Assembly (NCBI GenBank): GCA_007449985.2
Contig: VIIQ02000779.1
Coordinates: forward strand, 62,001 to 126,000
Reading direction: 5' to 3'
Origin: Desmodesmus armatus
Lineage: Eukaryota; Chlorophyta; Chlorophyceae; Sphaeropleales; Scenedesmaceae
Length of the DNA stretch: 64,000 nt
Position numbers and translations under genes: made by a program. The notes below the pieces were generated by a model that was not told the DNA's origin, ran no database searches, and saw only the letters and a program-made list of their open reading frames with translations. Shown here one piece after another: positions 1 through 11,418 of this stretch. Every line of letters begins with the position of its first letter. The first letter of the stretch is position 1.

Positions 1-156
1 AGGGAGATGTGGTTGGCTGTATGTTGGTGGTGGTGCCTTCTGCAGTGCGTCATGAGGCTGAGGTTGCTTGGATGTGGCAAACAGACATCAACGTGTGTGC
101 CATGCCCACCTCCTGCTCTGCTTGACTTGCTGCTGCTGCTGCTGCTGCATCGACAG

Positions 157-2404
157 GGAGAATGCGTACCAGTGCCGTCAGTGCCGCCACATCAATTACG
201 AGGCCCCAGACGCCTTCATCTGCAGCGAGTGCGGACACAGCAGGTACGACCTGAGGGACTGGGGTACGTTGTTAAGCCCTCTGGGCACCCTCATGAGTCC
301 TTTGGCTCGCTGGCTAGTTCCGAGGTTGGGACCCTGTCCACAATTACTGTACTGTAATGTATTGTACTGTACTGTTAACCTCTGGCACGGCTCTCTCGGT
401 CTGTCATGTTACTCATCGGCCTGACTTCTTCTTTCTGCTTGGTCATTCACACGTGCAGCTTGTATGCATGTGCATTCCCCACATGATCTCGTGACTCCCC
501 AACAGCTTGCACGGCTTGCCGTGCAATATATGTTCACTTGAGCTACAACTGTAACCTTTCTGTATGTACCCCTGCAGGTACGGTCGCTTTGAGGTGCTGC
601 TTCAGGCTGTGAAGGCACCAGGCTGCCCCCCAGCCCTAGCGCAAGCAAACCTCGACGCCGCCCTCTCCACCCTGGACGCAGCAGCCGCCGCAGCCGCCGG
701 CAAGGCGGCCGTACTGCAGCAGGCTGCTACAGCCGTGCAGCAGCAAGCTGTAGTACTGGCCACTGAGGGTCTGTCTCACAGCTCGGATGGTACTGCTGCT
801 GCTGCTGCTGGTGGGTCAGCCGCCGGCAAGCGTGGCAGCAGTGGCGGCAGCAGCGCTGCTTCTCTGATGCGGCCAGGGGTGAAGCATTTGGCCGAGCTGT
901 ATGTGGAACGGGTGCGGCCTGCGTATGAGGATGCTTTGCAAGCAGCACGGGCACATGCAGCTGCTCGGGCAGCTATTGCCGAGGCTGAGGGATCGGCTTT
1001 TGTGGATGCTGGCAGTGGGGGTTCTGCTGGTGCTTCTCTTGACAGTGGCATCGGCAGCATCAGTGCAAGTGGAGCTACCAGCCTCACCAACAGCAGCAGC
1101 TGTGGTCTGCAGGGGCTCTCGCCAGCAGCAGCAGCGGCAGCAGCGTCGGCTTTGTTCAGTCGCTGCAGCTACGGCCACACCTCTGCCGTGCTATCTGCAT
1201 CCGTCAACTTGCTGTGCGGCGCTCTAGCCACTGCGCCAGAGGCTGTAGCACTTGCTGCTCGAGAGGGCCAGGTGCTACAGCCCCTGCTGTCCTTGCTACA
1301 GCCACACGGGAACCTCACTAGCCTGGGTGTAGGTATTGCCAGCGGAGGCAGAATGCATGCTGGTAGCGCCTTGGCAGGCGGTGTGACGGGTCTGCTGCTG
1401 GGATTGGCAAAGGCGGATGCTGCTCTGCATGAGGAGCTGCTCGACCACTTGCAGCAGCCGCTGCTGCCAGGGTGGGGAGGGCAGTCAGCTCAGCACGAAG
1501 CTGGGTCTGGTCTCACGAGCAGCAGCAGCAGCAGGAGGGGTTCGACAGCTGCAGCAGCAGGGGTGCAGCTGCAGCAGGTGGCGGCTGCTAGCACCAGCAG
1601 TGCTGCTGGTGTGGCAGTTACTGGTACAGTGCTTTCTGGTCATGAGTTGCAGTTGCTGCTGATGATCAGTCAGCACGATGTGCAGCACATGTCCAAGGAG
1701 CTGCCGTCTGCTGCTGCTGCTGCTGCTGCTGCTGTAACTGGGCAGCAGGCTCGTGCTGCTCAGCTAGTGCTGCAGCTGCTGCAGAATGCTGTAGCCAGCG
1801 GTGCAATGCAGGGGCTGTGGCCCGAGCTGCTGCTGCTGCCAGGCCTGAAAGTCATGTCGGCTGCAGCAGCAGTACAGCAGCAGCTTGCTAAGGCTGCTGC
1901 TGCTCAAGCAGCTAAGGAGGCAGCTGCTGCTGCCGCTGCTGCTGCTGCTGCTGCCAAGGCGGAAGCAGAAGCTGCTGCCGCTGCCGCTGCAGCAGCGGCC
2001 TCGTCACCAGATGCAGCAGCAGCTGACACCGCGGTGGAGGTGTCCGAACAGCAGCAGCAACAGCAGCAGTCGCCCACAGCAGCAGCAGCAGAAGGGCCAG
2101 ACGTGCTTGACGCTACAGTGCTTTCTGATGCAGAAGCTGAGAAGCTCGAGCAACTCAAGATTGCCGAGTATCTGAGCAAGCAGCGCTCAGGGAGTGGCGG
2201 ACAGCTGCCTCGGGCATCGCACACCATGCCTGCCTACATGCAGCAGCAGCGGCTGCAGCGGCAGCGCCTGGGGTATGGCCAGGGCCCGTACCAGCAGCAG
2301 CAGCAGCAGCAGCAAGGGCTTGTTGGGGATGTGGTGGGGATGCAGAGGAGCGGCAGTGCTGGTGGTGGTATGCGGCCTGCTGCTGCTGAAGCTGTCAGCG
2401 GGAC

Positions 2405-2439
<35 letters not shown>

Positions 2440-3978
2440 GCCGTGACAGCAGCCCACCAGGTGCAGCTGCAGCTGTCCCACCACAGCAGCAGAGACAGCA
2501 GAAGGACCAGACAGCAGCAGCACCAACAGCACAAGCAGCAGCAGCGTCGGCCGACACAGCCGCCATCAAGGCGTCCAAAGCACCAGTGGTTCCAGAGGTT
2601 TGTCACTCCCGGATCTGCTGCTGGTGACACAGCAACTGCTGCTGCACCCCTCGAGCATTGCAGTCCGTAAAGAGGCCGCTGCGCTGCTGCTGCAGCTGCA
2701 GCCGGAGCCGCTGCTGCGGCTGCGGCTGCTGCAGCTGCTGCTGCCGTCGGCCTGCAAGGCGCTGGCCCAGAGCACCCCTGGAGCTCTTGTCTCAGCAGGG
2801 ACGGAGCTGGTTGCTCTCATGATGGAGACGGTGGCGGAGCTTTTTGTGATCCTTAGCCGTGGCAGCGGCAGCGGCACCAGCGGCAGTGGTGGAACAGACA
2901 GCAGCAGCAGCAGCCAGCAGGCTGCGAAAGAGGTCTTAGCTGACCCAGCAGCAGCAGGGACAGCAGTATCGGCTGTGACTGCGTCTGCAGTGCATGTTGA
3001 TGTGAGTGAGTTACTCCAGGTGGTGTGTAAGCAGTTAGTGGGGCAGGTTGGCAGCTTACTGCAGCAGGAGCAGCAGCAGTACTCTGGGAGGTACCTTGCA
3101 CGAGGCTCTGCAGCAGCAGCAGCTGGCACAGCAGCGCTGCCGATGCTGCTGGAGGTGGTCGAGCAGCTGCTGGTGGGCTTGGCTCAACTATCGCTCCAAC
3201 GCCACCACTACTCCCACCACCACCACTCCCATCACCACCACCACCACCACCAAGGTGGGGACTCTTTACCCTTGACACACTCCACACACTCCACACACCC
3301 CACAAACCCCACACACCCTACAGAAGAGGGTGAGGGTGGGTGGGTGGACCAAACCTGTCTGCAGCAGCTGCTGTGGGCTGTTGCGGGCCTGGATGCCCTG
3401 ACCTCTGGTAGGACAAGTGCCAGTCAGGCAGCGGCTCAGCAGCTGCACAGGCTGCTGAGGTTGGGGTGGTTGGAGGGAGGGGGAGCTGGGGCTGGAGATG
3501 GTGCTGCTGGGGAGGCTGACAGCGGCATGGAGGATGAGGAGTACACAGGTGACAGGGGCCCTTGGTGCACAGCCACTGCCACTGCCACTGCAAGCTTGAA
3601 GTACCGTTCATTCACAGTGTAGCGCAATGAGGTACACGGCAGGACAGGACAGGGAAGGTGATCAGCAGATTCGTGGTACTGGTGGTTGTACAATCACTAC
3701 TGCCACACATCTGCTGATTATCTTCCCTGCCCTGTCCTGTCCTGTACATGAGTAAAGACAGCCCCAGCAGGGTATGATTTTCTGAAGACGGCATCCTGTG
3801 CTGAGCGTGGTGCGGCTTCATGCAGCTGCTGCACAGAGCATGCAGTGAAGAGCTTGAGTGCAGCAGCTAGCTTTCCGTTTGTGTAAAGCTGCAAACACAA
3901 GGGTGCGTTCATTGCGGGTCACTGTCACCTTGAGAGAGAGTTGCTGTGACGCACATCTCATGCTGTGTGTCGCTGCCT

Positions 3979-4015
<37 letters not shown>

Positions 4016-4021
4016 TGGTAC

Positions 4022-4081
<60 letters not shown>

Positions 4082-7000
4082 TGCAGAGGTGGACGACGAT
4101 GACGAATACGAAACCGAGGATGACGAAGAAGAGCTGTCATCATCCCCAGACGGCGACAACACCGCAGGCGGCTCAGGGGACGCTGCCGCCGCTGCCGCTG
4201 CCGCACACAGGCAGGGCACAGACGGCCAGCCGCTCTCCAGGCTGCCACCCCTCAGCAATCACGTGCTGGCACAGCGCCGGAGTCAGCTAGTCGAGGCCCT
4301 GGTGCTCGTACTGGGGGCGGAGCTGCAGCGGTTTGACCGACGGTTTTGACCAGCGTCCTGCAGGATCGTCAGCATCAGCAGGAGGTGTGGGGAGCCGCTA
4401 CGACCCACTCCCTGGTGCGGTGACTTCGGTCACTGCAACAGCAGCCGCCGCAGCAGCGGCAGCAGCAGGGGGGTCGGGTCCGGGTTCTAATTCAGCCCAG
4501 GTGTGGAGGGTGCCTCCTCCACATCCAGCTGCAGTACGGGTAGTATCCCTACCCCTGGAGTGATGACAGAACCCTTGTACCCCAGCTTGGGTTGGCATGG
4601 CAGCCTGGCAGTGTGCAGTACCCTGGTGTCACTGCTAGCGGCGTCAGTGAGCCCTGAAAAGACGGCTCCCAGCTACCAGCTGCTTATAGAGAAGGCAGCA
4701 ACGCAGGAGGAGTTTATTCCCGGGCAGCTGCCGTCAGGGGGGCTGGTGACGTCGGGGACGCTGGCTGCGGCGGCGGCGGCGGGGGGTGGGGAGGAGGGGC
4801 CGGCAGGGCCACTGATGAGGGATGTGAAGAACTACATATGTGGACGGCTGGACATGTCAGGTAGGCTGTGTGGGCACCTATTAGCTCACAGGGCTGTGTG
4901 TGTCAGCAGCGGGAGTGCATACGTACTCATGCCTGCCGACTAGGATCCGTCCTACAAGGATAGTCAAACAATGACGCTAGTACGAAAAGCCAGGGTGAGT
5001 GTGTTGGGGGTGGAGAGGAGGGGCCGGCAGGGCCGCTGATGAGGGATGTGAAGAACTACATATGTGGGCGGCTGGATATGTCAGGTAGGGTTGGGTGGGC
5101 ACCTGTAGTCGTGAGGGGGTGTCTGTTTGAGAGAGGAGGGAGAGAGATGGCGGAGAGAGGGGGTCTTGGAGGGACCAGGCCAGAGGGTGGGTGCCTCGAG
5201 GGAGGGGCACCTGCAGCTTTCGTTCCTTTTGAGCTGTCTGTTGGCCGCGGCGGTCAAAGGGCATGTATCTATCGTTAGGATGTTGTCTCGTTTGTTGGAC
5301 CAGCCAGCAATGGGCGATGCATTTTGGACAGTTCTTGCAACCCAACAGCTGCTGTCTGTCTATCTGCCTGCTTGCCTGCCTGTGCTGCACTTGCCCCTTG
5401 CTGCTGCCAGGTCTGCTGGACGATGATTTTGGCATGGAGCTCCTAGTAGGTGGCTCCCTCATCTCCCTCGCCCTGCCAGTGGTGGCCGTCATCCAACACC
5501 ACTGGTGGCCACTTCACCAGCAGCAGGTCAGGCACAGGGGCGGCAACACCACCGCTGCAGCAGCAGCAGCAGCAGCAGGCAGCAGCAGCGGCGGTAGCAC
5601 CTCCATGCCGCCGCCCAACCTCCCCATGCCGGTGACGTTCCGGCTTTCAGGGCTTGACGGGGAGGCGACCGAACCCCAGGTGAAGGAGCTCAACCCCAGC
5701 CCAGCCGCCGGGCAAAACCCTGAGGAGGAGAACGTGCTCGCTGGGGTTTTGGCTCATGGGGACGGCTCCGGGCTCGGGTTGCTGCTGCAGCTGCTGCTGC
5801 TGGCGCACCAGCAGCCGGTGCCGGCTCTACGGCGAGTGAGTGGGCAGCTGCTGCAGCTTTTGAAGGCAGCGGTAGGGCAGGCGGGGTGCAGGCAGGCACT
5901 GCTGCAGCAAGGAGGGCTTGGCTGCTTGCTACACTTGGTGCATCTGGCATGCAAGCCGCTGCTAGCTGCTAACAGCAGCAGGGGTCCTGCCGGCAGGGGT
6001 GGTGACCCTAGCAGGGGTGCTGCTGTATCCTCTGGTGCCCTGGGGTGTGGCATTACTGGTGCGCAGCTGCTGCTGCTGCTGGAGTGCCTTCAGGAGTTAG
6101 TCACCGAGGCAAACAGGTCGGGCAAGCCTGTGAACCTGGGAGGTGCCGGGGGCTCAGCAGAGACTGCTGCAGCAGCAGCAGCAGCAGCGGTGCAACATCT
6201 CAGCAGCGCTCAGCAACCACAGCAGCAGCATGCGGCAGCGGAGGCTCTTGCGCCGGCTGGCAGCAGCAGTGCCAGTGCTGCCAGCAGCAGCAGCAGCAGC
6301 GGCGGCGCCCTCGCAACCTCCCAGCTGGTGGCTTCCTCATCTACAGAGGTTGCGCAGCTAGCAGATGGTCTCAGCGTGTTGGAGGCTGTGGGGCTCGGCA
6401 GCTGTGCAGCAGTGCTTGCAAAGCTTCTGACAGCACTTGCACACCACAGCAGCACTGCACAGCTCGGCTTAATCAAGCACTTCGCCCCGGCACTGGACCT
6501 ACAGGCATTGGATGCTGCAGCAGCAGCTACAGGGGATGCAGGGGTTGGGAGTGCAGGCATTGGGAATGCAGCGGACACTCCTTCGCTAGCAGTAGGTGGT
6601 GATCGCACTGCTGGTGGTGATGGCACTACTGCTGCTGCTGGGGGTGCAGAGGGTGAGGAGGGTGTTGTTGGTGGGGAGGAGGAAGCACCGCTGCTGTCTG
6701 GCCTGCAGACGGAGACAGGTGGCAGTATGTCAGCGCAGGAGCATCGGCTGCAGCTGAAGGGGTTCCTGCGGCTCACAGAGGCCCTGTCTCTGTCTTCCAA
6801 CACCGCAGCTGCTGCTGCAGTCAGCACTAGCAGCAGCAGTGATACGAGTAGCACGCAGCTGCAGGTGCAGTCAGCAGGAGGTGCTGCTAGTGGTGTGCCA
6901 GCAGCAGTAGCAGACTTCCAGCAGCTTGTGCTGGAGCAGGGGGTGCCTGCCAGGCTGGCAGGGTACCTCCTGGAGGCCTTCACTGCTGCTGCTGCTGCTG

Positions 7001-9043
7001 CTGCTGCTCCTGTTGGAAGTGACGCCAGCACTAGCTTGAGTGCGGTCAGCAAGGCAGAAACAGCAGCAGGAGAGCGGCAGCTGCTGCAGCCGGGTACGGT
7101 TGCATGGTTGGCTGCAGCAGCCCGTCCTGGCGTGCCCTTCGCCCTGCAGTTGCTGACGGCACTCGCGCAGGGGCATGCCGCAACAGCAGCAGCCCTAGCA
7201 GCGGAGCAGCCGTCGCTGCTGCAGCTGCTGCACCTGCTGGAAGGTACGGCAGGGGGTGCTACTATCACACCGCTGGCCGAGGCTTGTCTTGAAGCCCTTG
7301 CAGGCTCTGGGGCCAGTGGTGTGGCTGGTGCGATCTCCTCCCTGCGCGCAGCGACAGCAGCAGACATGCGAGCCAGGGCTGCTAAGAAACGGGAGGCTCT
7401 GCTTGCTAGCATGGGCATGGTACAGATTGAAGCAGCAGCAGAAGCAGGGGGTGGGGTAAGGATCTTGCCGAGTCCTGGGGGAGTACCTGCGTTGAGTCCG
7501 CTAGCGGCTGAGCTAGCAGCACTAGAGGGTGCAGCTGAGGATGACGACGGGGGCAGTGTGTGTATGGTGTGCAGGGAGGGGTATGCGCTACAGCCGGCAA
7601 CACTCCTCGGCTGCTACTGCTTCTGTAGAGTTGCGGCGGCGGCGGAGTGGCGGGGTGTGCGCCGCCATGGGGTACACCCCACGCCCTGCTGTTCACAACT
7701 GTCTCACACTTCAACCTCATTCATGTGAACTGTCATGCGGCGGCAAAGGCGGCGGATGCGTCGCTGCGGCAGCCGAAGCGTGAGTGGCAGGGGGCCACTC
7801 TGCGCAACGGCAGCGTGCTTTGCAACAGCCTACTGCCGCTCAGCGCGCCCATGGGCGGGAGGGCAGAGACCGCGTACGCGGCGGCTGTGACCGCATTCTG
7901 GCAGCAGCAGCTCTCTGCGCCGAGTAGCAGGGAGGCAGCGGCGGCGGCTGGCAGCAGCGGCGGCGGCGCAGCCGCCGGCAGCGATGGCGGCAGCAGTGTC
8001 AACGTGGCTGTGAGTCTCAGCCGGCGGTCCAGCGCCCTGCGCGATGCTGACGGCAGCTTGCTGCGAGTGTCATTGGTGGCTGCTGACCTGGCAACGCTAC
8101 TGTGGAGGTTTAGTGCGCAGCTGAGCTTCAGTGAGGAAGCTCGTGGGGGTGGGCGCGCGAGCAACGCGCGGCTGCTGTTCGCGCTGCTGCAGCTGGGCCG
8201 GTACTACGTTGTCGAAGCACCTGCCAGTGAGCTGAGGAAGGCGCAAAAGTTGCTGGCAGCTGCAGCTGCTGCTGGGGCCGCTCTCGGTTTAGAGACTGCC
8301 CCTGCTAGGGGTGCTGCTGCTGTTCCTGCAGTGTCGGGGGGCTTGGCATCGCCAGGCAGCAGTGGTCTCAGCCCCAGCAGCAGCAGCAGCGGTGGCAGCA
8401 GTGCTGGCAGCAGTCAGCCGGTGGAATGTGGTGCTGAGCAGCTGTTGGAGTTGAGCAGCCACGCTCCGTTTGTGCTGGCGCTGTCGCTGCTGTACATGGG
8501 CCCGAGTGAGTGGATGGCATGCAGGCGGTCTATGCTGGGTTTGGCGGCTCGTGCTGGGGTTGCGCGCGCAGCAGTTCCTGCAGAGGGCGGCAGCAGCGGC
8601 GGCAGCAGCAGCCACAGGCGCAGCAGCAGTGGGACAGCAGCAGCGGCGGCAGCTGCTGGTGGGACAGCAGCAGCGGCGGCAGCAGCCGGTGTGGGGTCTC
8701 TGAGCGATGAGACACTGTATGAAGCAGCGGCACCGATGCTGCGGCTGTTTGGGTATGTGGACTGGCTACACCAGTGGGCGAAGCCTGCAGTGGGCCTGGC
8801 GCCAGCCGGCAGCAGCAGTGGCAGCAGTGGCAGCAGTGGGTGGGGTGGGGCCATGGCTGCGCAGCTGCAGGATTTGAAGGGGTGTGCTGAGGCGTCTGGG
8901 AGTTTTTGGAGGTGGTTGGGGAGGCGGAGGAGGCGTTGGGGTTGCAGGATTTGCTGGATGGGTTGGGGCTGTTGGGGGTTGTGCTGGGCCCAAAGACCAG
9001 CAGTGTTGAGGGTTTCCTTAGGCAGGCGGCAGCAGGGTTGTGA
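157..9043 (+). CDS. UBR4: UBR4/BIG-type E3 ubiquitin ligase, C-terminal part (5' partial)
   Basis: This is the C-terminal half of the giant N-degron E3 ligase called UBR4 in animals and BIG in plants. Exons read as 157-243, 578-3548, 4087-4860 and 5411-9043, all with GT-AG junctions and matching phases. Family landmarks in order are a Cys-rich motif (ENAYQCRQCRHINYE), MRDVKNYICGRLD, DDDFGMELLVGG, TFRLSGLDGEATEP, and the E3 module with the hemiRING start CMVCREGY, then TTVSHFNLIHVNCH and LRNGSVLCNSLLP. Long poly-Ala, poly-Gln and poly-Ser runs are inserted between the conserved blocks. The frame must be shifted by one base near 2590, 4343, 4500, 7640 and 8900 to follow the homology. With those shifts the protein ends in the family's LQ..LDGLGLLGVVLG block at TGA 9041-9043. 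Without the last shift the frame runs on to 9089 as nonsense. The gene begins upstream of the window. The family assignment is secure; reading-frame integrity is not. Confidence 0.93.
283..376 (+). repeat. Dispersed intronic repeat, copy 1 (UBR4 intron 244-577)
   Basis: About 95 bases in the UBR4 intron match 17197-17310 in an intron of the MRS2-like gene, in the same orientation relative to transcription. The shared core includes ggctggctagttccgaggtt followed by gggaccctgtcc, then a run of CTGTA-like units (tactgtactg). The other copy has the same core with a few substitutions. I see no terminal inverted repeats or coding potential. Confidence 0.7.
3976..4086 (+). repeat. (CTG)n tract at a UBR4 3' splice site
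   Basis: An almost uninterrupted GCT/CTG trinucleotide tract of about 110 bases ends in ttgctgcag, the acceptor of the intron 3549-4086. It sits where a polypyrimidine tract would be. The exon that follows opens with an acidic stretch (EVDDDDEYETEDDEEE). Confidence 0.8.
5011..5105 (+). repeat. Echo copy of a UBR4 exon end plus its 5' splice site
   Basis: About 90 bases are nearly identical to 4787-4880, the end of the exon that encodes GPLMRDVKNYICGRLDMSG, including its donor (tcag|gtagg) and the first intron bases. The copy lies inside the intron 4861-5410, about 225 bases downstream of the original, and has no obvious acceptor of its own. Using its donor in place of the first would insert or repeat this block. 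Confidence 0.85.
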
Positions 9044-9335
9044 GTTGGGGCTGAGTTGGGTTGTAGTTCCGGTAGGGGTGGGAACTTAGTTGGATCTTTT
9101 GTCTATAGGATCCAGCTGTGCCAGTGTGGTTTGTAGTTGACAATAGGGAAATTGCCATGGTTTTTACGTGGTCGCGTTGCATCTATCTTGTGTACAGAGG
9201 CTGCACAGTGTATGTAGGCGTTGCGGTTGGTCTCGATGCAATGCAGTTTTTGTTTGCTGTGACGCCAGCTCAGCCTGACGGGGACTGGCTGAGCTGCTGC
9301 ACAGGCCCTCTTGTAGGGCCTGACCAGACGATACA

Positions 9336-9340
9336 TGTAA
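9336..9340 (+). terminator. TGTAA poly(A) signal of the UBR4 gene
   Basis: TGTAA lies about 290 bases after the corrected stop at 9041-9043. TGTAA is the usual chlorophycean poly(A) signal. It is preceded by a short hairpin (ggccctcttgtagggcc) at 9304-9320. Confidence 0.45.
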
Positions 9341-9738
9341 TTGTACAGACGGTATTCCTGTTGCAGAGCCCTGTGAGATCCCTTGCCACATGCGAACAAC
9401 TTGCCCCCCCCCCCCCCCCCTCCACCAACAGATACTCCCGCCCGCAAGCTCACACCCAAGCAAGCAAATGTGGTGCATGACTCCATCCTCTTACAACTTT
9501 AATGGTGTTTGTTAGAGCTTTCATAAGAGCAAATCAGGACACAGCCAACAAGGACAGGTCTTGGACAGGACAGTTGTAACAGCAAAAGGGACGGGTAACT
9601 GACCAAAGCATTCAGTGATCAACAGACGTGATGTCGTCAAACTGCAAGCTGTCCCCACGGTGCTAGGCAGCTACCTACCCTTCAACGATCGGCCACTGAC
9701 TCGCCGTTTGGCCAAACGGCCGAACCAGCACCAGCACA

Positions 9739-10197
9739 ATGAGCAGACACGTTTCAAAGGCAGACGAGGCCACCTCTTGGCGCAGGACCACGGCCCTGCC
9801 AAGAGAGCAGAAGCAGGCCTCGGTTGGTTATCAGCAGCACCCAGGTGGCCACCACCACCGCTCACAATCAGCAGAGCCCACGGTGCATGCAGCTGGCAGA
9901 CATCACCACCTTGGAGGCATGCAGCCGCTGGAGCCAGTGAAGGCAGTGCCAGCAACGTTCTGTGCAGAGGAAGCGCTGCAAAACCTGGAAAGGCGCTGGT
10001 TGGAAGTTACATCGCAGGGGTTGCAACCAACCTGCCAGTGCAGCAGCACCAGCAAAGAAGAAGACGCAGCAGCAGACGGCAGCAGCAGCAGCACAGTAGC
10101 AGCTGAAGGAGGCAGCACGGCAGGCAGCAACTTCCTGGCAGCGTTGCAAGCAGCTTGCAAAGTCAAGTCAGCAGATGCAGCTTGGGATGACGACTGA
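9739..10197 (+). CDS. Hypothetical protein, single exon (152 aa)
   Basis: An ATG-initiated open frame of 152 codons starts about 400 bases after the likely UBR4 poly(A) signal, on the same strand. The N-terminal half is His- and Arg-rich (GGHHHRSQSAEP). The C-terminal half has a helical-looking stretch (EEALQNLERRWLEVTSQGLQ), a Ser/Ala-rich linker, and an acidic end (ADAAWDDD). I recognise no family. The codons resemble those of neighbouring real genes, but the frame could be part of a longer spliced gene or chance. A TGTAA at about 10808 is distant. Confidence 0.4.
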   Translation: MSRHVSKADEATSWRRTTALPREQKQASVGYQQHPGGHHHRSQSAEPTVHAAGRHHHLGGMQPLEPVKAVPATFCAEEALQNLERRWLEVTSQGLQPTCQCSSTSKEEDAAADGSSSSTVAAEGGSTAGSNFLAALQAACKVKSADAAWDDD

Positions 10198-11418
10198 TAT
10201 GCTGCTGTGTGATTGGTTCCTTCCTTGCATCATTCTGGGTTGTGCTTCCTGCTAGCCGGTGCTGGCACGGGGAGCTAGCAGTGTTGTGTTGTGTGGTTGC
10301 AAGACGTCAAATGCACAGTGCTTGACGTGCATCTTGCTGCAAGGGTGTTATGCTTGACGTGAGGCAGCTTTGTGCTTGCTGCTACCAGCTGCATGGGTGA
10401 GGAGGTTAGACGATGTATGGGCTGGGCGGCCGACTTGGCGGCTTGTGGTGGTGCATACCCTTGACTTTGATGTGGGGTACTGCAGCTGATCATGTTGGCA
10501 GCCAAAGCGACAGGCTCTTGTGTTGAGAGAGCTGCATCAGGCAAGCTGTCTGCAAGCTTGTGAGTTGCCAGAGTTGTACAACCCGTGGAGCAATTGCTTT
10601 GGCAGAGGAGCATTTTTTGCAGTACCAGCTGCAGTTTGTCTGGAGAGGGCTGGTGCTTAGCACTTGTTGCTTGTGGCGTTGGCTGAAATGCCATCCATGT
10701 CTTTTGGGAGTGGCAGTTGCTGGTCAGGTCAGGCAGCGGCAAAAGCTGCGGCAGTAGGGTACTTAGTGCAGGTTCCTCTGCAGCGGCCTTGTTGTATTCT
10801 CCCAAAAGTGTAATTCAGGTGTGTGCCTCTCTGAAGCTGCCAGGATGCATGTACCTGACTGGGTTTTTGGTGCATTGCTGTTGATGCACATGCATCTACA
10901 GCAGCAGTTCCTGCACTGTGCTTGCAGTCTGCTTCATATGGACAGCTGTACGGGTGTGACAGGCACAGCCTGGATGCAGCTCGTATGAGCAATGAGGAAA
11001 TGCAGCTCGAATGCCCCACACCCAGAGGCCCAAGACAGGTTACCTGCAGAGAACTCATGGGACGCCAGTCCAGGCAGAACCACCCCAAAATGCAAGATAC
11101 AGTCCTGTGAGCACACGGCCACTGCAAGCAGCAGGCAATCCCACAACACAGAAAAGCCTGCCTTACTGCTCAAAGCCCTATGGCTACCCAGTCCTTTACA
11201 CTCTTCATTGCCTCCCATACACCCTGTGTCCGTGCAACTCCCTATTAGCGGCGGCTAAGCCCTGGAGAAAGAAAGAGCGCTGTGAGTTACTGTAGCCACC
11301 AGACCTTCACATCACCCTGCTGCCACTCAGGCCTACCAAGTCACAGTGATGGTACAGAAACTCTAACAAGCTGTCAAACCTCTCTCGCCTTGGCTGACAC
11401 TGCTGCAGCTGCTGCTGG
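10198..11418. other. Non-coding stretch between genes
   Basis: No exon chain was found on either strand. The open frames here are short, overlap each other, and lack splice-compatible partners. The stretch holds the likely 3' region of the 9739 gene and the 3' untranslated region of the minus-strand gene that ends at 11419. Confidence 0.6.
11196..11200 (-). terminator. TGTAA poly(A) signal, minus strand
   Basis: TTACA on the plus strand is TGTAA on the minus strand. It lies about 220 bases after the stop of the coiled-coil gene that ends at 11419. Confidence 0.4.

Noticed and set aside
6210..7418. 402-codon minus-strand open frame opposite UBR4
   Set aside because: It is an antisense shadow of Ala/Ser/Gln-coding trinucleotide repeats. 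The plus strand carries clear UBR4 homology here.
9044..9089. UBR4 ending at 9089 in the uncorrected frame
   Set aside because: The residues after 8900 in that frame are Arg/Trp/Cys-rich nonsense. A one-base shift restores the conserved family C-terminus, ending at 9043.
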